Source of the DNA: Acinetobacter sp. Ac_5812 | GTDB taxonomy: Bacteria > Pseudomonadota > Gammaproteobacteria > Pseudomonadales > Moraxellaceae | Direction: 5' to 3' | DNA length: 64,000 nt | Assembly: GCF_013072695.1 (NCBI RefSeq) | Contig: NZ_LXUK01000008.1 | Coordinates: forward strand, 186,001-250,000 | In this document: piece after piece, positions 27,391-35,263 of the stretch | Numbering within the stretch: the first letter of the stretch is position 1 | Layout: each line of letters starts with the position of its first letter | Position numbers and translations under genes: made by a program | The notes under the pieces: model-generated | What the model was told of the DNA's origin: nothing | Databases searched by the model: none | The model's input: only the letters and a program-made list of their open reading frames with translations

Positions 27391-29310
27391 TTATTTCAAT
27401 AACAAGCTATTAATACGTTTAACATAAGCTGCTGGATCTTCTGGTAAGCCACCTTCTGCAATCACAGCCTGATCAAAGATCACATTGGCCAAATCATCAA
27501 ACTGCGCTGAGTTCTCTAATTTTTTCACCAACGGATGCTCAGGATTGATTTCCAAAGTAGGCTTAATTTCAGGAACAGCTTGCCCTGCTTGCTTCAACAT
27601 ACGAATCAGCTGTGGTGAAAGCTCCCCTTCACTGGTGACTAAGCATGCAGGAGAATCCACCAAACGCGTGGTCACACGAACTTCTTTGGTTTTGTCTTTT
27701 AACGATGTACTTAAACGATCCACCACAGGCTTAAACTGTTCAGCCGCTTGCTCTAAGGCCTTTTTCTCTTCAGCATCTTGTAGATCACCAAGATCGACTG
27801 CGCCTTTAGATACGTTCTGCAATGGCGTACCATCGAACTCAAATACAAAGTTCATGGCCCACTCGTCAACACGGTCCGCCATCAGTAACACTTCAATGCC
27901 TTTTTTCTTGAACACTTCAAGTTGTGGCGAATTTTTCGCAGCCGTTAAATTATCCGCAGTCACATAATAAATCGCTTTCTGCCCTTCTTTCATGCGTGAC
28001 TTATAATCAGCAAAAGAAGTACTGATCTCATCATGATTTGAAGTTGCATAACGCAATAATTTTAAGATACGTTCACGATTGCCCGTGTCTTCACCTAAAC
28101 CTTCTTTCAATACTGAGCCAAATTCAGTGTAGAAGGTTTTAAATTTATCTTGGTCTTTCTCATCTTCCGATTTTGCTAAACCATCCAGTAAGGTCAATAC
28201 ACGGCGCGCATTACCTTCACGAATAGTTTTCACATCACGGCTTTCTTGTAAAAGTTCACGGCTGACGTTCAGCGGTAAATCCGCACTGTCGACCACACCT
28301 TGAACAAAACGTAAATAATTTGGAATCAGATTATCAGCTTCATCCAAGATAAATACGCGTTTTACATACAGCTTGATGCCTGCTTTTGCTTCTCGAGTAA
28401 ATAAATCCTGTTTGGCCTGACTTGGAATATACAGTAACTGGGTATATTCGGTGCTACCTTCGACACGATTATGCGCCCACGCCAAAGGTTCTGCAAAATC
28501 GTGGCTCAGGTTTTTATAAAACTCGATGTATTGCTCATCAGTGATTTCACTCTTGTTACGCGTCCATAACGCACTGGCAGAGTTAATCGCTTCCCATTCA
28601 TCAGTCTTCACCATTTGACCGCCTTTCGGTTCTTCACCTTCAGCGACCTCTTCCTCTTGCCACACTTCTTTTTGCATTTCGATTGGCAGGCTGATGTGAT
28701 CAGAATATTTATTGATGATTTGTTTAACTTTCCACGACTCTAAATAATCCAGTGCATCATCACGTAAATGCAAGATGATGTCAGTACCACGCGTTGCTTT
28801 CTCAATCGTTTGAACTTCAAACTCACCTGTACCACCACTAATCCAACGCACAGCTTCAGCTGCATCCAGCCCTGCACGACGCGATTCAACGGTAATTTTA
28901 TCGGCAACAATAAAACCTGAGTAGAAACCAACACCAAACTGACCAATCAACTGGGCATCTGACTTTTGGTCACCTGTCAGCTTAGACATAAAGTCTTTGG
29001 TACCTGACTTTGCAATGGTCCCTAAGTTATCAATGGCTTCTTGCTGGCTCAGACCTATCCCATTATCTGAAATAGTTAAGGTTTTATGGTCTTTATCTAG
29101 ACTGACGCGAACACGTAAATCTGGATCATTTTCATAATATTCAGGGTGATTAATCCCTTCAAAACGTAACTTATCGCAAGCATCTGATGCATTTGAAATC
29201 AATTCACGTAAGAAAATTTCAGGGTTGGAATACAGTGAATGGGTCACTAAATGCAATAACTGAGCAACCTCAGCTTGGAAACTATAATTCTGTGCGACTT
29301 GCTCACTCAT
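27391..29310 (-). CDS. htpG: Molecular chaperone HtpG (Hsp90)
   Basis: This is the ATP-dependent cytosolic chaperone, 639 residues, of normal length. The GHKL ATPase motifs are visible: [14 protein letters not shown] (about 35-48), [24 protein letters not shown] and a GTDIILHL strand. The middle domain carries [15 protein letters not shown] and the C-terminal dimerisation domain follows. AAGGAGTG precedes the ATG. A heat-shock-type promoter is visible upstream. Confidence 0.98.
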   Translation of the reverse strand: MSEQVAQNYSFQAEVAQLLHLVTHSLYSNPEIFLRELISNASDACDKLRFEGINHPEYYENDPDLRVRVSLDKDHKTLTISDNGIGLSQQEAIDNLGTIAKSGTKDFMSKLTGDQKSDAQLIGQFGVGFYSGFIVADKITVESRRAGLDAAEAVRWISGGTGEFEVQTIEKATRGTDIILHLRDDALDYLESWKVKQIINKYSDHISLPIEMQKEVWQEEEVAEGEEPKGGQMVKTDEWEAINSASALWTRNKSEITDEQYIEFYKNLSHDFAEPLAWAHNRVEGSTEYTQLLYIPSQAKQDLFTREAKAGIKLYVKRVFILDEADNLIPNYLRFVQGVVDSADLPLNVSRELLQESRDVKTIREGNARRVLTLLDGLAKSEDEKDQDKFKTFYTEFGSVLKEGLGEDTGNRERILKLLRYATSNHDEISTSFADYKSRMKEGQKAIYYVTADNLTAAKNSPQLEVFKKKGIEVLLMADRVDEWAMNFVFEFDGTPLQNVSKGAVDLGDLQDAEEKKALEQAAEQFKPVVDRLSTSLKDKTKEVRVTTRLVDSPACLVTSEGELSPQLIRMLKQAGQAVPEIKPTLEINPEHPLVKKLENSAQFDDLANVIFDQAVIAEGGLPEDPAAYVKRINSLLLK

Positions 29311-29352
29311 AAATCACTCCTTATCTGTGCTTATATCTTTGGAATGATTTAT

Positions 29353-29380
29353 GAATGGTGCATATCTTGGATTTTTCAAT
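29353..29380 (-). promoter_or_regulatory. Candidate sigma32 promoter of htpG
   Basis: On the minus strand ATTGAA (29375-29380), a 14-bp spacer and CACCATTC (29353-29360) resemble the RpoH consensus CTTGAA / CCCCATNT. The position, about 43 bp before the start codon, is right, and htpG is a known RpoH target in Escherichia coli. Confidence 0.6.
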
Positions 29381-29424
29381 CCTTGATGCTTATTTTTAAG
29401 CTAAAAATCGCACAAAAGTTACAA

Positions 29425-29778
29425 TTAGAATGGGCCTTGGCTCAAGACGCGTGTTTGTAGAAGTTGATCTAACTGTTGCTGTCTTTGTGCATAAGCACGC
29501 TTCAGACAAGGGCTATTGGCAGCACAGGAATTACGTTGTTTTAGCCATTTAAATTGTTGATCTTTCTCTGCATCACGCCCCCCCATAGGTAAAGCATGCA
29601 GAATAATTTGGTAGGTCGTCGCAAGTTTTACATCGGCATCGTTTAAACTGCGGTCATTGCAGATCTGCTGCTCAGCTTTTAGCTTGGCAGCCTGACAAGA
29701 GAAACTGGCTGCCTGAGCTTGGGACAAAAATAATAAGGGTATTAGTAATAATGCCGTCGTTATCAATTTTTTCATCAT
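29425..29778 (-). CDS. LprI-like (DUF1311) exported protein
   Basis: This 117-residue protein has a signal peptide ending at AQA (about residue 23). A mature domain with four cysteines follows (SFSCQAAK, QQICNDRSL, NSCAANSPCL, CLKRAYAQR). The pattern C..A....E..IC....L...D..L...Y is the LprI N-terminal/DUF1311 signature, known from a lysozyme-inhibitor lipoprotein and many periplasmic proteins. Here there is no lipobox. The role is unproven. The neighbouring methionine at 29775 could also be the start. Confidence 0.78.
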   Translation of the reverse strand: MMKKLITTALLLIPLLFLSQAQAASFSCQAAKLKAEQQICNDRSLNDADVKLATTYQIILHALPMGGRDAEKDQQFKWLKQRNSCAANSPCLKRAYAQRQQQLDQLLQTRVLSQGPF

Positions 29779-29861
29779 GAATCATTCACTTTTATTTAAG
29801 CTTATGTCTCAGCATACAAAACTCAAGTGTTGAAGCCTGTATCGGTTTTATATTCAAATTG

Positions 29862-29889
29862 CAAAAAAAACCTCACACATGGTGAGGTT
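29862..29889 (-). terminator. Intrinsic terminator of ompW
   Basis: AACCTCAC (29869-29876) pairs with GTGAGGTT (29882-29889) around a five-base loop; the plus-strand A-run gives the U-run for leftward transcription. Confidence 0.85.
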
Positions 29890-29907
29890 CTTCAATCATT
29901 CACTGAC

Positions 29908-30492
29908 TTAGAATTTGTAGCTATAGCCTAATGTATACACCACTGGATTGAGATCTAAATCAAACTTAGTACCATCCACCAAGGTCACTTCTGGACTAAT
30001 GTCTGCATAACGAACATCGACATAAACACCCCAGTTTTTAGCATCTGCAGGTTGGAAGTTAAAACCCAGCTGACCAGCAAAGCCAAATGCTTCTTTCACA
30101 TCTTTCGCTACGCCCTTTTCATTCCACGGAATGAAGGCTGTACCACCCACACCGATGTAAGGTGTAAAGCGAGTTGAATTTTTGAAATTATATTTTGCTG
30201 TAATCGTAGGTGGTAATTGACGAACACTAGCAACTTTTTCACCATTTAATAATACGTCATGGTTAATTGGAGTTGCTAATAATAATTCCGCTGAGAACGG
30301 TGTTTCACCAAAAAAATATTCAACTGACGGTGTAAATGCAAACTCACCATCACCTTTAACCGTTGCACCTGGAGCCAACGTTGTATCCGCAGTCGGGTTA
30401 ATAACACTCGCACCCACTTTAACTTGAAAACCCCCTGCAAATGCAGTTGAAGATAACCCCAATAATGCAACAACCAATACTTTCTTTAACAT
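29908..30492 (-). CDS. ompW: OmpW family outer membrane protein
   Basis: This 194-residue eight-stranded barrel protein has a signal peptide (MLKKVLVVALLGLSSTAFA). OmpW forms a narrow hydrophobic channel at the outer membrane. The mature protein starts GGFQVKVGASVINP. It has the family blocks PSVEYFFG, LPPTITAKYNF and FTPYIGVGG, and ends with GYSYKF, the C-terminal phenylalanine signature. AGAGG precedes the ATG. The upstream region contains a duplicated promoter element. Confidence 0.93.
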   Translation of the reverse strand: MLKKVLVVALLGLSSTAFAGGFQVKVGASVINPTADTTLAPGATVKGDGEFAFTPSVEYFFGETPFSAELLLATPINHDVLLNGEKVASVRQLPPTITAKYNFKNSTRFTPYIGVGGTAFIPWNEKGVAKDVKEAFGFAGQLGFNFQPADAKNWGVYVDVRYADISPEVTLVDGTKFDLDLNPVVYTLGYSYKF

Positions 30493-30530
30493 TTAAACAA
30501 CCTCTTTAACAATTTATGTTCTTGTTCAAC

Positions 30531-30560
30531 ATAATAGGCACGGGTTTTTACATTATGCAA
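30531..30560 (-). promoter_or_regulatory. Candidate ompW promoter
   Basis: On the minus strand TTGCAT (30555-30560) and TATTAT (30531-30536) are separated by 18 bp, about 40 bp before the start codon. The -35 overlaps the end of the proximal 23-bp repeat. Confidence 0.55.
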
Positions 30561-30656
30561 TACTTATTAATTCCGACCTTTTAAATCTATTTTGTAATAT
30601 ATTGAATATTAATAAAATATAATTGTTAAAATATGTAATATTCATTAATTCAGACC
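30556..30656 (-). repeat. Two direct 23-bp repeats upstream of ompW
   Basis: The segments 30556-30578 and 30634-30656 match at 19 of 23 positions, 78 bp apart and in the same orientation. Read on the minus strand each has GGTCNGAATTAAT and runs into a -35-like hexamer (TTGCA or TTACA). The distal copy is followed by TTATTA at about the right distance. Confidence 0.6.
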
Positions 30657-30880
30657 ATTCTAGTCTACTTAAACCACTATAAAACCTAGTATTTTGATCA
30701 GAATACTCTAATGAAAAATATTAAATAAAGTTTTTAGAAAAATTCTATTTAGATGAATTTAAAAATATAATTACGCAAAACTTAATATTAAAAATACATT
30801 ATAAAATTAGATTAAAAAAGAGACAAAAAATGTCAAATACTGGTATTTTTTATATTTTAATTACTAAAATAATTATGCAT

Positions 30881-30908
30881 AAAAAAATGGCTCTTAACGA
30901 GCCATTTT
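30881..30908 (-). terminator. Intrinsic terminator of the antiporter gene
   Basis: AAAATGGCTC pairs with GAGCCATTTT around a five-base loop at 30884-30908. The plus-strand A-run at 30881-30887 supplies the U-run. Confidence 0.88.
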
Positions 30909-30910
30909 CA

Positions 30911-32332
30911 TTATAAAATCATTGCGGCAATCCAGCCAAAAATAAGCAATGGGATATTAAAATGTATAAAAGTCGGCACAACCGTATCCCAAATGTGATC
31001 ATGTTGACCATCTACACCTAAACCAGCTGTAGGTCCTAAGGTCGAATCAGATGCAGGTGAACCCGCATCACCTAATGCCGCAGCAGTACCAATTAAAGCA
31101 ATCGTTGCCAATGGTGAGAAGCCGAACTGTACGCACAAAGGAACATAAATCACGGCCAGTACAGGCACACTTGAGAAGGATGAACCAATACCAATCGTGA
31201 CAAATAAGCCAATAAACAGCATTAAGAATGCAGCAAGGGCATGGTTATCACCAATGATATGTACCACACCATTGACCAGATGCGTGATATCACCTGTATG
31301 GGTCATGACTGAGGCAAAACCTGCTGCAGAGATCATGATAAAGCCCACAAGCGCCATCATACGCATCCCTTGTACAAATACGTCATCAGCATCTTGCCAT
31401 TTAAAGATACCTGATGCTGATAGCACTGCAAAACCCACCAAACCACCGAGAATCATGGAACCTGAGTACAACTGCGCCACCAAGGTTAAAGCAATCGCCA
31501 GCACCGCCATAAACATGGTTTTCTTGGAGATATACGGTACATTCTCAGCTTCTTGTTTAAGCTCTTCAGCATCAGTTTTGAGATCATATTCTGCTTGGGT
31601 AGTCACTTTCAGTGGCTTATCTAGGTCAATGGTTTTGACTGGCGTAATTGAACGATCCACATAAATACGTGGCTTACGATAGCTAATAAATACCGCAACT
31701 AAAGTACCGATGACCATCCCTAAGACTGGAATCGCCATACCGATTGGCATCATGCCCCGTTCCACATGCAAGCCGTAAGCTGCGCCAATCTTGTTGATAT
31801 TGCCCATCAGAATCTGTTCAAGGAAGATCGCGCCGAAACCAACAGGCAGGAAAATATAGGTTCCCACCAAACCCAACGTCATCACACATGCTGCCGCACG
31901 TCGATCCAGCTTTAAATGATTCATCACTTTTAATAACGGTGGAACCAAGACTGGAATAAACGCGATATGTACAGGAATCAGGTTTTGAGAGAAGATTGCA
32001 GCAATCAGCAGAATGGTTAATAACAGATATTTCACTTTTTTCTGTTGATTTTTACCTGCTTCCATTCCTAATAAACCAATCAGTTTATGCGCCAGTAAAT
32101 CTGGTAATCCAGACTTTGAAAGTGCCAATGCAAATGCACCTAATACTGCATAAGCCAAAGCAACTTCAGCACCATCGCCCAAGCCAGCATTAAATGCTTC
32201 TACAGTTTGAGAAAGACTTAGACCAGCGACCAAGCCTCCAATAATGGCTGAAATCACCAAAGTGAGAACAACAGAAACTCGTGCCAGTGACAAGATAAAC
32301 ATCACGGCAATCGCAATTACGACAGCATTCAT
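30911..32332 (-). CDS. Na+/H+ antiporter family protein (NhaC-like)
   Basis: This 473-residue integral membrane protein has about eleven hydrophobic helices and a charged cytoplasmic loop near residues 235-265. The conserved C-terminal block AALGDAGSPASDSTLGPTAG is characteristic of the Na+/H+ antiporter family related to NhaC. Monovalent-cation/proton exchange is predicted from the family. I prefer ATG 32332 over the in-frame TTG at 32350 because it begins directly at the first membrane helix. It is monocistronic, with its own terminator. Confidence 0.87.
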   Translation of the reverse strand: MNAVVIAIAVMFILSLARVSVVLTLVISAIIGGLVAGLSLSQTVEAFNAGLGDGAEVALAYAVLGAFALALSKSGLPDLLAHKLIGLLGMEAGKNQQKKVKYLLLTILLIAAIFSQNLIPVHIAFIPVLVPPLLKVMNHLKLDRRAAACVMTLGLVGTYIFLPVGFGAIFLEQILMGNINKIGAAYGLHVERGMMPIGMAIPVLGMVIGTLVAVFISYRKPRIYVDRSITPVKTIDLDKPLKVTTQAEYDLKTDAEELKQEAENVPYISKKTMFMAVLAIALTLVAQLYSGSMILGGLVGFAVLSASGIFKWQDADDVFVQGMRMMALVGFIMISAAGFASVMTHTGDITHLVNGVVHIIGDNHALAAFLMLFIGLFVTIGIGSSFSSVPVLAVIYVPLCVQFGFSPLATIALIGTAAALGDAGSPASDSTLGPTAGLGVDGQHDHIWDTVVPTFIHFNIPLLIFGWIAAMIL

Positions 32333-32453
32333 GAACAAATTCAGGAGCAAAGAAAAGGCGATATTCTAGCAGATTCATGATCATGAAGCTGAAAATATCG
32401 CCGAATTGTGCTGCATCTCAAGTGATTTTTAGCTTAATAAATCCACTAAAGCA

Positions 32454-33329
32454 TTAAGCAGCTTGGCGTTGCACGAATTGACGGATCAGTTCAGCAATTT
32501 TTTCTGGCTGACTCAATACTGCCCAATGGTTGGCATCGAGTTCAACATACTCAAATTTTTCCACCCATTTTGGCATCGATTCCGTAATGTACTCTGGACT
32601 CACAAAAGCATCACGCTGTAACACGATCGCTTGTACAGGGCATTGCGCATAGCGTTGACGTGGTTGAGTCAATGAAGGAATAAAATTGGCGCGATACAGG
32701 TTAATACCGTATTTACCATCCGCCACAATATTGGCATTCAGAGGTAAATCTTTCTTCTTTTCCAAACCACTTAAGATCTTGCCCCATTTCTCAGGACTAA
32801 AAAATGTCCATACCGTTGGTGCAACTAAAGGTAAATGGAAAGCACCGATATACCAAGATTTGGTCAGCATTTTTAATACATTGCTTGGTGCTGATTTAAA
32901 TTTTTCACGCAGATACAAAGAAGCATGATCTAAACAAGGACCTGAAATCGTCGTATAAGATAATAAGCGACCTTTTAATTTTGGTTCAGTCGCAGATTCC
33001 CAAGATTGTAACGAGCCCCAATCGTGCGCTGCCATATGAAAGTTACGGCCTGGGATCACAGCATCAACCACTTCTTGAAGGTCCAATGACAAACGTGGCA
33101 GACGATAATCTTTTATGCGTTTAGGAATCGAAGACAGACCTGCACCACGCACATCATAAGTCACCACATAGTATTCATTGACCAGGTTTTCAATGATGGG
33201 TTCCCACACTTCCTGATTATCAGGATAGCCATGCACTAAAACCAAAGGCGTTTTTTTCTCATCTCCCCATATTTTGACACATAGTGTTTGCTGATCCGAT
33301 GTTGTGACTGTTTTGACTTGTGCTTGCAT
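32454..33329 (-). CDS. Alpha/beta hydrolase, epoxide hydrolase-like
   Basis: This 291-residue enzyme shows the alpha/beta hydrolase oxyanion motif VHGYPDNQEVWEP (about 32-45). The nucleophile elbow MAAHDWGSLQS uses aspartate rather than serine, as in epoxide hydrolases and haloalkane dehalogenases. The catalytic histidine is likely in DANHWAVLS near residue 270. It has no signal peptide. The substrate is unknown. The start ATG follows TGGGAAAAAA. It is divergent from the DUF4442 gene. Confidence 0.85.
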   Translation of the reverse strand: MQAQVKTVTTSDQQTLCVKIWGDEKKTPLVLVHGYPDNQEVWEPIIENLVNEYYVVTYDVRGAGLSSIPKRIKDYRLPRLSLDLQEVVDAVIPGRNFHMAAHDWGSLQSWESATEPKLKGRLLSYTTISGPCLDHASLYLREKFKSAPSNVLKMLTKSWYIGAFHLPLVAPTVWTFFSPEKWGKILSGLEKKKDLPLNANIVADGKYGINLYRANFIPSLTQPRQRYAQCPVQAIVLQRDAFVSPEYITESMPKWVEKFEYVELDANHWAVLSQPEKIAELIRQFVQRQAA

Positions 33330-33442
33330 AATTTTTTCCCATTTTGTTTTCTATCGGCTGTTCATAAAACAGCCATTGCCAGCGATGCAATAAAAATGAT
33401 ACTTATGGAGTATGAATAGAGTTGCAAGAAAAAAAATTGACC

Positions 33443-33928
33443 ATGAAAGACTTTTTCAAAAAAATTCGAACCATTCCCGCGATATCCAAATTTATGCTGA
33501 ATCATTACTCACCTTATCGCGGTGCAGGCATTGAGATTGAAACCATTGATCTGGATGATTATTACATTCGAGTCAAAATGCCCCTGACTCGACGTAATCG
33601 AAATATTGTCGGAACACATTTTGGCGGTAGTCTATATTCGATGGTCGATCCCTTTTATATGCTGATTCTAATTCATCATTTAGGGCATAAATATATTGTC
33701 TGGGATAAAAGTGCCACCATTAATTTTCTCTCACCGGGGCGTAATACAGTGTATGCTGAGATTCAACTGAGTCGCGATGAAATCATTGAAATCAAGAAGT
33801 TGGCTGAGAACCATGAGCCTGTTCTACGCCATTACACATTAAATATTGTGGATGATGCAGGAACACGAATCGCAGAAGTCGAAAAGGTTCTGTATATCCG
33901 TCGTAAAAAACCCAAAGCCAGTGCTTAG
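33443..33928 (+). CDS. DUF4442 hotdog-fold protein
   Basis: This 161-residue protein belongs to DUF4442, a group related to PaaI-type thioesterases. The central segment NRNIVGTHFGGSLYSMVDP is the hotdog helix with the conserved GTHFGG, and NFLSPGRNTVYAEIQL is the following strand. The hydrolase activity is inferred. The start is uncertain: ATG 33443 is used here, but the frame opens at TTG 33422, seven codons earlier, with GGAG about 12 bases upstream of it. Confidence 0.75.
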   Translation: MKDFFKKIRTIPAISKFMLNHYSPYRGAGIEIETIDLDDYYIRVKMPLTRRNRNIVGTHFGGSLYSMVDPFYMLILIHHLGHKYIVWDKSATINFLSPGRNTVYAEIQLSRDEIIEIKKLAENHEPVLRHYTLNIVDDAGTRIAEVEKVLYIRRKKPKASA

Positions 33929-33940
33929 CTCCATTCACAT

Positions 33941-33972
33941 AAAAATGCCTGCAATCATTTGCAGGCATTTTT
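33941..33972. terminator. Strong bidirectional terminator
   Basis: A perfect 14-bp stem (33941-33954 with 33959-33972) closes on TCAT and includes A- and T-runs at its ends. It separates the convergent DUF4442 and glycine-zipper genes. Confidence 0.92.
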
Positions 33973-33990
33973 AAATCTGATGATCAAAAA

Positions 33991-34350
33991 TTATCTCTTT
34001 TTCTCTTGGATTGCGGCACCAGCACCACCACCAATTGCACCACCAATTGCAGCGCCTGAGTCACCACCAAAGATTGCTTTACCCACCACAGAACCTATAC
34101 CAGCACCAATCGCACTACTGGTGGTAGAGCTGCTATTCGCGCCTTTCGCATTGGCACCTACACCCGCACCCGCAGCTGCACCAACACCCGCACCTAATCC
34201 GCCACCAACATGGTTACCTAGACCGCCACCGACAGCACCACCAAGGGCTGCTGTACCAATACGCTGATCAGCGGCACTCATATTTTGACAGCCCGTGAAC
34301 ATTACCGCCGACAACACTAAAGTTGAAACTAAACCAATTGTTTTTTTCAT
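33991..34350 (-). CDS. Glycine-zipper lipoprotein, copy A
   Basis: This 119-residue lipoprotein has the lipobox FTGC (about residues 18-21). A long glycine/alanine-rich zipper follows (repeats of GGGLG, GAGVG, GAGIG), typical of glycine-zipper 2TM and YMGG-like proteins that insert helices in a membrane. ATG 34350 is chosen because the signal peptide starts there (MKKTIGLVSTLVLS); the open frame runs 76 codons further without signal-like sequence. It is paralogous to the next gene. Confidence 0.8.
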   Translation of the reverse strand: MKKTIGLVSTLVLSAVMFTGCQNMSAADQRIGTAALGGAVGGGLGNHVGGGLGAGVGAAAGAGVGANAKGANSSSTTSSAIGAGIGSVVGKAIFGGDSGAAIGGAIGGGAGAAIQEKKR

Positions 34351-34734
34351 GACTATACTCACTTCTATACGTTCTATAGAAAAGCATAATCTTCTTTTAT
34401 GGGAAATTTGATCACATTGTGTTATCGCTATGTCCCAATCGATTGATATTTTGTAAAGGTAGATGGTCGGCTCCAGCCAATTAAAGCGGCTTAGCACTGG
34501 GAAATACATAAAAGTAGAAATAATTTGGATATACTGAATTAAAAATTTGGTGTATTCAGAATGCTTAAAAAATAGCAAATAGACTAGATAAATACTAAAT
34601 ATTTCTGCTTAAAGCTCTCTCAGCAATCTTAGTTTCATCACTGAGAGAGGCGCTTTTAAAATGACAGCGATAGAAATAACCTGATTTAAATCGTTAAATC
34701 GGCAGCACTGTCATCAGCAAGTTTAAGCTCAGGC
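34351..34734. other. 384-bp spacer between the two glycine-zipper genes
   Basis: This holds the promoter region of copy A and a 7-bp inverted repeat TTCTATA / TATAGAA (34363-34369 and 34375-34381) close to its start. Near 34615-34649 a 9-bp stem (CTCTCTCAG with CTGAGAGAG) could end copy B transcripts, although the U-run is weak. No gene is seen. Confidence 0.45.
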
Positions 34735-35100
34735 TTAGTATTTGCCTTTTTTCTCACCATAAGCAGATCCAGCACTACCACCCAATGCGCCGCCTACCGC
34801 AGCACCAGAGTCACCACCCAATACTGCACCACCAATCACCGCACCTAAGCCAGCACCGATCGCACTGTTTCTGGTATTTTTACTATTTGAGCCTTTGGCA
34901 TTCGCAGCAACACCCGCGCCAATTGCAGCACCAAGACCTGCGCCCAAATTACCGCCAACGTGCTTACCTACCGCACCGCCTGCGCCACCACCAATTGCAG
35001 CAGAACCAATACGTTTGCTTTCTGGACTCGCATTCTGGCAACCAACAAACAAGGTTGAAGACATTAAAGCTACACCAGCAATCATCATCATTTTTTTCAT
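34735..35100 (-). CDS. Glycine-zipper lipoprotein, copy B
   Basis: This 121-residue lipoprotein has the lipobox FVGC. It resembles copy A throughout: CQNASPESKRIGSAAIGGG here and CQNMSAADQRIGTAALGGA there, then glycine-zipper repeats, a central NAKGSNSKNT block and a C-terminal EKKGKY tail. The start at 35100 (MKKMMMIAG) is preceded by AGAGGAGTAG. The function is unknown; envelope integrity roles are known for related SlyB-type proteins. Confidence 0.8.
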   Translation of the reverse strand: MKKMMMIAGVALMSSTLFVGCQNASPESKRIGSAAIGGGAGGAVGKHVGGNLGAGLGAAIGAGVAANAKGSNSKNTRNSAIGAGLGAVIGGAVLGGDSGAAVGGALGGSAGSAYGEKKGKY

Positions 35101-35222
35101 TCGTACTACTCCTCTCTCAGATGTGCATAGGATAGTATTGTTTAATGAACTGTTTACTTTGATTAAGTAATCAAATACTGATGCTGTAATGTGTTTTTGT
35201 AACAACTGCTGTATTTTTCCAC

Positions 35223-35251
35223 AAAAAAAGGCACCCGAAGGTGCCTTTTTA
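35223..35251 (-). terminator. Intrinsic terminator of the rpoBC operon
   Basis: AAAAAGGCACC (35225-35235) pairs perfectly with GGTGCCTTTTT (35240-35250) around CGAA, 12 bp after the rpoC stop. Confidence 0.93.
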
Positions 35252-35263
35252 ATTCGTTAAGAC

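Larger units (their letters stand above)
30493..30880. promoter_or_regulatory. AT-rich ompW upstream region
   Basis: This very AT-rich spacer lies between ompW and the terminator of the antiporter gene. It carries the ompW promoter and two related 23-bp elements (listed separately). Beyond about 30660 I see only AT-rich sequence with no gene; H-NS silencing would be plausible but is not shown. Confidence 0.5.

Noticed and set aside
33959..34267. Proline/alanine-rich plus-strand frame
   Set aside because: It is the complement of the glycine-zipper repeats of copy A and has no independent start signals.
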